Below are positions 17,301 through 25,800 of a DNA stretch of 44,718 nucleotides, one piece after another. The translations under genes and the position numbers were made by a program. Positions within the stretch are counted from its first letter, which is position 1. The number at the start of each line of letters is the position of its first letter. Location: the NCBI GenBank assembly GCA_038747915.1, contig JBCDJJ010000023.1, forward strand, positions 1-44,718, written 5' to 3'. The stretch is from JBCDAP01 sp038747915. Its GTDB lineage: Bacteria > Planctomycetota > Phycisphaerae > Phycisphaerales > UBA1924. The notes under the pieces were generated by a model. It saw nothing but the letters and a program-made list of their open reading frames with translations, did no database searches and had not been told where the DNA came from.

Positions 17301-17490
17301 CCAGGTCGACACCCTTGAGGTTGTGCTCGCGGGCGCCTCGAACACGGATCGCTCGTTTCTTGGTGAGACGCGGCTCACCGGGATCGATCGCGTCGGTGCG
17401 GGGTTGGCCGGGGTTCTTCACCTCGACGGGCGATGTTGGCGGAGGGGCGAGCTGCGATGAACCCAAACGTGTGGCTCCGGATTGAATCAT
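14362..17490 (-). CDS. uvrA: Excinuclease ABC subunit A
   Basis: DNA-damage recognition ATPase of nucleotide excision repair; works as a dimer with UvrB. The 1042-residue product has both ABC modules: Walker A 'GLSGSGKSSLAFDT' and 'GVSGSGKSTLVNDI', signature motifs 'LSGGEAQRIRLA' and 'LSGGEAQRVKLA', and Walker B/D-loop 'LDEPTIGLHQRD' and 'LDEPTTGLHFED'. Zinc-binding sites are visible as 'CPIHPHC'...'CPRCDGLG' and 'CESCQGQG'...'CEVCQGSRYN'. Residues 'GQRKYMESLSAYARQFLDQ' and the Phe-rich 'IFSFNSPFGACP' are family hallmarks. About 40 N-terminal residues precede the conserved core. ATG 17490 is preferred over a TTG two codons upstream; no strong ribosome-binding site is seen. Full length is slightly above the usual 940-950 residues. 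Confidence 0.97.
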   Translation of the reverse strand: MIQSGATRLGSSQLAPPPTSPVEVKNPGQPRTDAIDPGEPRLTKKRAIRVRGAREHNLKGVDLDVPHDALVVVTGLSGSGKSSLAFDTIFAEGQRKYMESLSAYARQFLDQLKKPDVDDIEGLPPTIAIEQRSSGHNPRSTVSTSTEIYDYLRLLFARIGTPTCWEPTKINKKGEVTARCGERITASNPSQIAATIAAMDEGTRLMVLAPVVVAKKGYHADVLQGLVGRGFVRARVNGEVIDLREALKAGGENPLKLGRYEKHTIEAVVDRIVVKADARQRLVESVETALKLGEGVVIISAESEGKGSSKSDAKTWTDQTFSEHYACPIHPHCALAELEPRIFSFNSPFGACPRCDGLGSIHEFDEDLVVPDYERSLRHGGIAPWKKNGPGGMYYPKLLRRFCRMHNWDYDAPLEGMPDDLYELLLYGDERDHDTPANAWRDGRWAGVINILHEWFEKTDSQWAKDHLHQFMAAHECPQCFGARLRIESLSVLVRTRATLPKRVVDARKRHGLVSDPHAVTIADLTTLTITEALEVLEALELTPEQEQIAGPIVREVKARLGFLASVGLEYLSLDRKTATLSGGEAQRIRLATQVGSGLVGACYVLDEPTIGLHQRDNGRLIRTLRHLADIGNTVIVVEHDEEMIRAADYLVDVGPGPGVHGGTVVAAGTVDEICDCADSVTGLYLSGARSIEVPNERRDVAETRAIVVKGAAENNLKKVDAAFPLGGIVCVTGVSGSGKSTLVNDILLAVAKREITGSRTKPGKHTRVNGLGKLDRVIEVDQSPIGRTPRSNPATYTNMFDEIRQVFTKTKEAQIRGYKPGRFSFNVKGGRCESCQGQGTKKIEMHFLPDVYVECEVCQGSRYNRETLDVRYRGKNIAEVLAMTVEEACDFFANHGKISRFAECLRDVGLGYLTLGQPSTQLSGGEAQRVKLATELGKGVSSRGEGLGAHTLYVLDEPTTGLHFEDVRKLVGVLHRLADAGNTLVVIEHNLDVIKCADWIVDLGPEGGAGGGQVIASGTPEQVAANTSSHTGRYLGPLLAG

Positions 17491-17529
17491 GGCCAAGATG
17501 GACGGGGGGCACTCGGCGGCAGGAAGCCG

Positions 17530-18804
17530 CTAGTTACGGCGGAGAATCTGCTGGAGTCGCCGCTCGATCTCGAGCTGGCTCATGGACTCGCTCCCCTGGA
17601 TGGCCCGGAGATCGCCGCGCGGGTCGATGAATGCGGCGCCCACCGGAAACTCGAGCGTGATCATCTCGCCCGACCGCCAGACATCAACACGCACGGGTTC
17701 GCCCGGCGCCTGCACACTCACGAACGATTGCAGCACCCCGACGTTGTCGGTCTCGCGTCCTTCGAGGGCAACGATGATGTCGCCTGAAACAAGCCCGCCC
17801 ATGTCGGCGGGTGAGCCCTCGAAGAGTCGCACCACGCGGACACCGAGCCCGTCGTAGCCCTCGCCGCGAGCGGTCACCGGGTCGACATCACGCAGCTCCA
17901 CGCCGAGATAACCGCGGATCACAACCGGCTCGTCCGGTGCGAGTGCGGGGCGCGAGCGATCGAGCAGCTGCTCGACCACGTTCTCCACGGTCTCCAGCGG
18001 GATCGCGAAGCCGATACCCGCCGACTGGCCGACAAACGACCGCTCGTCACGCTGCGTGCGGTTTCGTTCGGCGACGTTGGCGATGGCCGACGCCATGCCG
18101 ATGACAAGGCCGTCGGCGTTGACCATCGGCCCGCCCGAGTTGCCGGGGTTCATCGCGGCGTCGGTCTGAATGAAGTTCGTGTACCCGGTCCGGAGGCGGT
18201 ACGACGTGCCGCCCTGGGCGCGGTTCAAACCGCTGACCGTGCCCTGACTCATCGAAAACTTGATGTTGAACGGCGAGCCGAGCACGAAGCACACCTCGCC
18301 GACACGCACCGGCACGCTCGTCGCGCGGCGCAGCGGGATCGTCCCCGGCACATCGCTCACCCTCACCACAGCGATGTCGGTCCGTCGGTCGACACCCACG
18401 ACCTGCCCCTCGCGGACGCGGCCATCGAAGAACTCCACACGGATGCGGAACGCATCCTCCACCACGTGGGCGTTCGTGATGACATGGCCCTGATCATCCC
18501 AGAACCAGCCCGCAGCGGCCCGCCCGATGCCGAAGCGGAAGTCTGTCTCGGCCTCTGCCGCGTTGCGACGCGGGGTCGTGACGATGTGGACCACGCCGGG
18601 CATCACCGCGTCATGCACCGCGGCTCGTTCAGCGGCGATCGCGTTGAGCACCCCCGAGTTGTCGAGTGTGGCCTGCGCCAGCGTGACCTGGGCCGCAAGG
18701 TTGGCCAGTTGGATCTGCCGGACCGCAGCCGGGGCTGCGAACAAGACCGCGGTCGTCGCCAGGAGCACAGCAATGGCGGGCAGCGGCGTGATGAACTTGC
18801 GCAT
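17530..18804 (-). CDS. HtrA/DegP-like periplasmic serine protease with PDZ domain
   Basis: A 424-residue exported S1C protease for envelope protein quality control. The N-terminal signal/anchor helix is 'LPAIAVLLATTAVLFAAPA'. The trypsin-like core carries the triad: His in 'VITNAHVVED', Asp in 'RRTDIAVVRV' and Ser in 'MNPGNSGGPMV'. A single PDZ domain follows ('RGYLGVEL', 'SPADMGGLVSGDIIVALEG'), and a short tail ends in Arg-rich 'RRLQQILRRN', consistent with a trimeric DegS/HtrA-type architecture rather than two-PDZ DegP. ATG 18804 has GGAG about 10 nt upstream. panB lies 27 nt further upstream on the same strand, so they may share a transcript, with uvrA about 40 nt downstream. Confidence 0.92.
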   Translation of the reverse strand: MRKFITPLPAIAVLLATTAVLFAAPAAVRQIQLANLAAQVTLAQATLDNSGVLNAIAAERAAVHDAVMPGVVHIVTTPRRNAAEAETDFRFGIGRAAAGWFWDDQGHVITNAHVVEDAFRIRVEFFDGRVREGQVVGVDRRTDIAVVRVSDVPGTIPLRRATSVPVRVGEVCFVLGSPFNIKFSMSQGTVSGLNRAQGGTSYRLRTGYTNFIQTDAAMNPGNSGGPMVNADGLVIGMASAIANVAERNRTQRDERSFVGQSAGIGFAIPLETVENVVEQLLDRSRPALAPDEPVVIRGYLGVELRDVDPVTARGEGYDGLGVRVVRLFEGSPADMGGLVSGDIIVALEGRETDNVGVLQSFVSVQAPGEPVRVDVWRSGEMITLEFPVGAAFIDPRGDLRAIQGSESMSQLEIERRLQQILRRN

Positions 18805-18831
18805 GAACGGGGCTCCGGGCGGGTGAGATCT

Positions 18832-19707
18832 CTACCGTGCGGGTTCGGCCTGTGCGGCGGTTGGTTTCATGGCGTACCGATGAGTGGTCACCTCGCGTGC
18901 CGCGACGCGGCCCACCCAGGCCGACGCAGCGTCCCTGATCTGCTCCCCGACCTCACCGAGACGCGGCGCGAAGGGCGGCTGCCAGTCGCTCAGGCCGATC
19001 AGATCGTTCAGCACCACGATCTGGCCGTGCGGCGCCGGCCCCGCCCCGATGCCGATGACCGGGATGGTCGTCTCGGCCACCACGCGATCCGCAACCTCGC
19101 TCGGCACCGCCTCGATGAGCACCATGACCGCGCCGGCACGCTCCATGGCCCGGGCGTCGGCCACGATCCGCTCCGCTGTGTCATCGGTCCTCCCCGCGGA
19201 GGCGTATCCACCCGTGAGACCCGCGGTCTGCGGGCGGGCGCCGATGTGCGCGCAGACCGGGATCCCCGCCCGGGCGAGCCGCCCGACGAGGTCACCGAAC
19301 GAGGCGTCGACCTCGAGCTTCACGATGTCCGCGGAGCCCTCGGTGATGAATCGACCCGCGTTCCGGATCGCGTCGGCCTCCTCCGCCTGGTAGCTCATGA
19401 ACGGCATGTCGGCCATCACCACACGGTGGGGCGCCCCGCGCTTGACCGCACCGGTCAGCGCCACCGCGATGTCCATCGGCATATGGACGGTGGACGAATA
19501 GCCCAGAACCGTCTCGGCCGCCGTGTCGCCGACAAGCAGCACATGAACCCCAGCCCGGGCCAGCCACCGAGCGGTCGTGGCGTCGTAGCACGTCAGGCAG
19601 GCGAACGCATCACCGGCGCTCGCCATGCGGCGGAGGGTTCGCAGCGTGACGGGCGTCGACACGCCAGGATCCGAATGCTGGGGGTGCGCCTGACCGTTCG
19701 CGCTCAT
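18832..19707 (-). CDS. panB: 3-methyl-2-oxobutanoate hydroxymethyltransferase
   Basis: First committed step of pantothenate (vitamin B5/CoA) synthesis: transfers a hydroxymethyl group from methylene-tetrahydrofolate to 2-oxoisovalerate. The 291-residue protein shows the family motifs 'CLTCYDATTARW', metal-site Asp in 'LLVGDT' and 'VMADMPF', 'CAHIGARPQ' (normally HIGLTPQ), the catalytic Glu in 'LIEAVPSEVA', and 'GIGAGPAPHGQIVVLND' (usually 'GIGAG...DGQ'). The two small deviations suggest a divergent but functional enzyme. An N-terminal extension of about 20 residues precedes the core. Another CoA-pathway gene, coaE, lies far away at 38.5 kb, so there is no CoA cluster. Confidence 0.94.
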   Translation of the reverse strand: MSANGQAHPQHSDPGVSTPVTLRTLRRMASAGDAFACLTCYDATTARWLARAGVHVLLVGDTAAETVLGYSSTVHMPMDIAVALTGAVKRGAPHRVVMADMPFMSYQAEEADAIRNAGRFITEGSADIVKLEVDASFGDLVGRLARAGIPVCAHIGARPQTAGLTGGYASAGRTDDTAERIVADARAMERAGAVMVLIEAVPSEVADRVVAETTIPVIGIGAGPAPHGQIVVLNDLIGLSDWQPPFAPRLGEVGEQIRDAASAWVGRVAAREVTTHRYAMKPTAAQAEPAR

Positions 19708-19857
19708 GGCCTGGCATCGTACGGCGGCCGATCCGGCCGGGCTCTGTTTGGAGTGGTGATTCTGGATCGCTCGGTTCCACGCCCCGTTCAGCGTGGCAGC
19801 GCGTGGGAGCGGGACGCTCCTCCCACCGCCGGCTGCCCCGCCGTTCAGGCCGCGGGC

Positions 19858-22800
19858 CTAGTCGCGGATCGAGGGGAGCTCAGCGGGCAGCTCCTCATCG
19901 GTGAAGAAGATCACACGCGGGCGGTCGGCCTCGGACCACACATTCGACCGGTCGAGGATCGCCGTGATGCGGCGCCGGACGATCGGCACCCACCGGCCGT
20001 CGATTGTGAGCACATCCCGGCCGTTGCCGTCGGTCTCCACGCGACCGTCGATGTCGACGCCGATATCAAAGGGGTTGTCCGGCGTCGGGACACCGTCGAC
20101 GTCGGTCGGATCGTCCTCGTTCTCGTCGGGCAGGTCTCGGGCAGCGTCAACGTCAAACCGGAGCCCGACGAGCTCGATCTCCGCGAGGAAGCTGTCGGAG
20201 CGGATGTCGACAAGGTTGGCGATGCGGTCGAAGAGCATGACCTGCTCCTCGTAGTCATCGGGCACATCATCGGGGGTTGGGTCGATGCGCGGCTGAGCGA
20301 TCGTGGGGGCAGCGATGGCATCGCCTGTGAGGTCGTCATCAAAGTCGATGAAGTTGCCATTGTCGGGGATGTAATCGTTGTTGCAGTCGAGGCGGATGTC
20401 GGGGATGCCATCGCCGTTGCAGTCGGTACGGTCGTTGAGGTTGTCGCCGTCGGTGTCGAGGTTCTGCTCGGCCGGGTCGATGACGCCGTTGCGGTTGCAG
20501 TCGAGGAAGAACTCGGCGACGCCGTCACCGTTGCAGTCGGTGCGGTCGGGGATGCCATCGGCGTCGGTGTCGAGGTTGCGTTCGAAGATGCCGTCCCCGT
20601 TGCAGTCGTAGAACTGGTCGGGTAGGTCGTCGCCATCGCAGTCAATGGCGTCCGGGAAGCCGTCGTTGTTGCAGTCGGTGGTGCCGCAGGGACCGACGAT
20701 AAAGCGTGTCCCGCGCTCGGGGATCCCAGCCAGGCCCTGCAGGTCCGAGGGTTCGTTCCTCGTACGGATGATCTGGGGCTCCGTCGTGAGGAGGGCGGGC
20801 TCGGGGAAATACTGCGCACCCTCGTCGTCGTACGTCACGCCGAGCTCCGTGGTCGACTCGAAGTCGGTCGCCAGCACATCGAGACCGAAGCCGGGCTCCT
20901 GCGTGTTGCGGACCGCGAGCAGCTCGCCGATCGACGCAAAGCCCCGGACTTGGGAGATGCGGGCATCTTCGAACTGTGCGCTGGGCGCCATCGAGACCGG
21001 CGATTGGTCGTAGCCGCCATCGAACGTGGTGGTGAGCGGGGCATTGGGGAAGTCGAGAAGGCCGCGGAGCTGACGCGGGTCGCGCTCCATGGCGGGGATG
21101 GGGGTAAAGGTGTCGGGATCGATCGCGACACCCGGGCCGAAGGGCGCATCGAGATCGATCTGCACACCGGGCACGACCTCGCGTATGCCGCGGATGTTGG
21201 TGATGCCGGTGCCGAGCGAACGGAGGCGGAAGTCGTAGTGGGAATGCTGGAGATTCTGATAGGTGCCAGCGAGCGTACGTGCCAAGGAAGGGGCAAACGG
21301 GATGCCGAGACGAGCGCCAAGGGCTGCGCTGTGCCACTGCTGGACAATGGGGTCAGCGATCATTTCACGGTAGGCAGTGATACCAACAGCAGGGTTAATG
21401 GCCCGCTCGCTTCGGTTTGTGCGCTCGTAGCCTTGGACGCCTGGGTATGGGTCGTTGAAGTGGGCGAGACCGGGCAACGCGGACATCGCGACGGTCGAAG
21501 CGGTGTTGATGTTGAGTTTACCGTGGGCCATGGGGATCTCGGGGCGGATGTTGCCGTCCGAGCTCAGGTCGTTGCGGTAGCTCACCAGATCGAAGACATC
21601 GAAGATGAACATGGCGACGGGCAGGTTGAGCGAGGAGTCCTGCCCGATGTCGAGCGGGGAGCCGTCGAGCCGCGGCTGCGTGGCGAAGCCGCCGAAGTCC
21701 GCGGTCCACCGTGTGAAATCGAGTCGGCCGACCCGGCCGAGCCGCGTGGCGTACTCGTGGGCCGCGGCGTGCCGGATGTCGTCCCAACTGCCGAAGAAGC
21801 CGCCGGTCTCCTCGAGGGCACGCGCGGAGCGGGTGAGCGCGAAGTACTCCTCCAGCTCGAGGCCGGCGCGGCGGAGCATGTTCACCGACTCTCGGCGGAG
21901 GGGTGGGAGTTCGTTGTCATTAATGATCGGATCGACGGCCGGGTCGAGTTCGGCGATGTCGAAGGGGAGTTCGGTGAGCGCGTACCCCGGGCGGATAATC
22001 AGCGCATTGCCGGCCTGGCTCTCGATGGCCGTGGCGATGCTGTCATCGACGAGTGGATCGAATGGAGTGTCGCCTCCAACGATCTCACCTTGGATGTTGC
22101 CCACGAAGGGGTGGGCGACGAAGCCAAAGCCTGCATCGTCGTTGTCGATCTCGAACAGCTCGTCGCTCACCACACGCTGCACCTGCCGCCCCTCGGCGCG
22201 CATCAGCGTGGCCATCTGCTCGGAGAAGGTCTCCCACCGGTCGGTGCGGAGGTTCAGGCGGTGGCTCACGGTCGGGGCCAGCGCGAGCTGACCGATTCGC
22301 GTGAACGGTGCGTTGCGCGCGGGGAGCTGCGTCGGCGGCGGTGTCACACCGAAGCCGCCCGGGCCCGTGACGCGCGCCGTGTCGGGTGTGTCGGTGCGGA
22401 AGAGGTTCCCCGCGACTGGCCGGATGAGGCCACGACGATCGCCGATCTGGCTGACGCGCGAGTCGGGCAGCACGGGGATATCCCAGCCCGATTCCGCGTA
22501 GGTCTCGGTGGCAAGATCGAAGTTGCCGTTGGTGAAGCTTGTGTTGTCGACTTCGCCCGTGCCGGGATCCCGTGGGCTGTCGACATCGGTCAGACGATCG
22601 TTGCGGCTGATGATGCTCCGGGCTTTGGCGAGCACGTAGTCGGCGAACTCGCCGCCGGTGCCGGATCCGTCGATGTCACCGATCTCGGGATGCGGGTCGG
22701 CGCTGCCGGCCTGGTTCTCGTGCCAGGGGAAGACGCTCAGGTAGTCCGGGGCGCCCTCTCTGAGGTACAGCACAAACCCGCGCTGGGCGTCGTTTCGTCC

Positions 22801-25800
22801 GCTTCGTGAGACGTCGAGCCGGCCGGTTTGCTGAGAGAGCTCGTAGATGCCGTGCGACGCGGCGTCATCGATCAAGTCGTCCGGATCGTCGAGCGTGGGC
22901 TGGCGCTTGTCACGCTGCAGAGAGGTCGAAGTGATGATGAAGCCGGTGAAGTTGTCGGCGGTGCGGAAGCCCATCTCCTCAGAGTTGTCAGGCGGGAGAT
23001 CCGCTTCGCCGTCGAGCGCTCCCGTTGGGTTGAAGATGTAGTCGACGCTGGGGTCGGTGTAGACCGGCCCAGTGGGTGAGGTCAGGTCGATGCTCGAATC
23101 GTTGGGGTTCGGGTCACTGCGGTCCCGATCGATGGAGTCGAGCATCGAGTCGTTGTTGATGCCATCTCTGATGCCGATGAAATCCTCCTCGAAAGCGATC
23201 TGGCCGATGACGGTGATCGCGAAGGTGATCGGTTCGGCCTCGGGGTTGAAGGCCTCGGCGAACCACTGCTCGCCCAGCCCGTTGCCGTTGCTGTCGTAGG
23301 CCAGGCGGTCGATGACCATCGGGTTCCGTGCCGCCGACTCGGGCCGGACGGAGCTGAAGTTGCCGTTGTCCGCAGCGTTGCCGCGCATGTTGGGGTCGTC
23401 GATGACGATGAGCTCGACGGTGTCGTCGCTGCTCGTGCCCGTGCTGTTCATCATCTGCTCGAGCCGCGGGAGATCGCCCGAGCGGATCGGCAACGCGAAC
23501 CGCCGGCGACCGGCCTCGATCTGACACCGCTCGCACCGCTCGCCATCAACAGCGTTCGTGGTGAACGCCTCGATGTCACGCCCGGGGCGATCGAACGAGT
23601 AGGGGTACGACGGGTCCTCTACATCGCTGATCGCCTGCAGCCACAGGCCGAAGGGGGTGTCGATCTGGTTGCGCTGGTACCCGTTGCCGTAGATCGTGCC
23701 CGGCCCGGTGTAGAGCGCCGCCCGCTCGAAGAGGCCGTCGAGTGGAACGGTGTCGGTGTTGGGATCGCGGTCGTACCGACGGACCGCGTTGAAGATCCAC
23801 GGCAGGCCCGCGCCCTGGACCTCCGCAACGTTTGCGCCGCCGACACCGACTGCGCGAGGCCGAAGCTCTTCGAGGAAGTCACTCACATCCGTGTCCTCGT
23901 ACAGCGAGCCCACACCGTCGGGGTCATTGGTGTTGCTCCGCACCACGTTCGGGTTGAGCACGTTGGCCGCCTCGGTGTCGAGCGGGAAGAGGCGGTTGCG
24001 ACTCTCAACGACGGTCAGCAGATCGTTGACATCCGCTTCCTCGAAGAGGAGAGGGTTGTAGTCGGGGTTCCGAGGTGGAAGACGCAGGTTGGCCACCGGG
24101 TCCGCCGGGTCGACCTCCCGCTGAAGCGACGTGTCGATGTACACCACGACCGACTCGCCCGGCGGGATCACCGCGTCTCGCGAATCCTGGTAGTCGGTCT
24201 GCGCGAGCGCATCGGTCCGTACACCCACACCCTGCAGCGGGAAGATCAGGCCGCGGCCATCGCCCGTGTCCACGCCCGTGCCCTCGGGCAGGCCATCGCC
24301 GTTCTGGTCGTGGTCGCCGTGCTGATCGCCGATGCGCAGGGCCATGTGGCGGAGGCTCACGGGCACGGTGAACGGGTTGTGGAGCTCGACCGCGATGAAG
24401 TAGACGGTGCCATCGTCAAAGAACGAAGCGTCGCCATCGGTGTCGGCGATGCTGTCCACGATCTTGGTCGCCACCGCGGTCACGACCTCGGTGATGAACG
24501 GCTGCGGCTCGAGCCCAACGTGCTCGTACCCGCCGTCGGTGGGCGTGGTGCCGAGCTTGTCGAGCTCGGCGGCCCCGTCGTTCGCATCGTTGTTGTCGGG
24601 GCGCACGAAGTCGAAGCCGGACCCCTGCAGCGCGCCGTAGGTCAGCGCCACATTGCTCCGCGGGTTCGCCGGTTCCTCGAACGTGGCGGGCGTGTAGTAC
24701 TCCGTGTTCGGCAGGTTCGGGTTGAACTGCCCGTTGGTCTGCGGCTCGTACTGCGTGTCGTCGCGGTTGACGCGGATGACGAAGTCATTGCTCGCGTTGA
24801 TGTCGGCTCGCGCGTACCCGTCCGCGTCGCGCAATGCCACGATGTTGGCCGCCATGGCCGCAGCGGCGTTGGACGACATCGCAATGAAATCGAAGAGGTT
24901 GACGTCGCCGTTGCCCTCGGCGTCGCCGTAGGCGGGGGCCGAACCGGAGTTGATTGGGGCTGCTGGCGTGCCGGGCGCCGGGTACGCCTGCGTCGCCGAG
25001 CCGATAGGACCGCGGTTCGCCTGGGCCGGAACATCCTCGAGACGCGTGAAGTTGCGGTACCAGTTCTCCACAACGGTCCAGGGGATCGTGCGCGTCACAT
25101 CCTTGACGAGCCCTTGATAGTCGAGAACACCCACATTGGTCGGGCTGCTGATCTGCGGCGTGGGAAAGAAGTCATCCGGCATGAGCAGCCCCGGCGTGAA
25201 CACCGTCAGCAGCACATCGTGCAGCTCGGCCGCGGACAGCCGGTTCGGGTCGAGCCGGTAGTAAGGGATCGGGTTGTGTACCCGGTTGGTGATCGGATCG
25301 GTCGCCCCGAAACCGCCGCCGAAGTACCCCTCGAAGAGCGCGAGACCGTTCTCATCAGAGACGAAGCTCGTCGTGTCCGACGGATCGGGGATCACCCAGT
25401 CGCGGCCGAACTGGCCCGACCCGGCGACCGCCGCGGTCCAGCTCGCGCCGTTCGCATCGGGCACCGCGGCCTCGCGAGGAAGCGGCATGCCGAGCCGCCC
25501 ATCGAGCGCATCGAGCCACGGCGGCATCATCGCGCGCCACGCGACCTGCGTGCGGCCGGTCGCGTCGAAGAAGTCGGACTCGGGCGCCGTGTCGCCGCTT
25601 CGCTGATAGTTCCCCGGATCGGTGGCGTCGTTGTTCGCAAACACACCGTCGTAGCCCAGCGGGTCGAACACCGGCACGTACCGCATGGAGTTCCAGGTCG
25701 TCAGGTGCTCCGTCACAGGTTCGACCGCGATCGACCGCGGCGCCGCCTGCGAGAAGCTCGGGTTCGTCGGGTCGAGCAGCCCCCGGTGCGCGTTCAGCGC

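Noticed and set aside
15937..17460. A 507-residue plus-strand open frame over uvrA
   Set aside because: Antisense shadow of uvrA, which has complete ABC motifs.
19803..19826. GTGGGAG/CTCCCAC inverted repeat between the GspK-like gene and panB
   Set aside because: Only 7 bp, no T-tract on the minus strand; too weak to call a terminator.
20390..20690. CRISPR-like regular repeats
   Set aside because: The repeats are in-frame Asp-rich coding units of varying length and sequence, not identical repeats with unique spacers.
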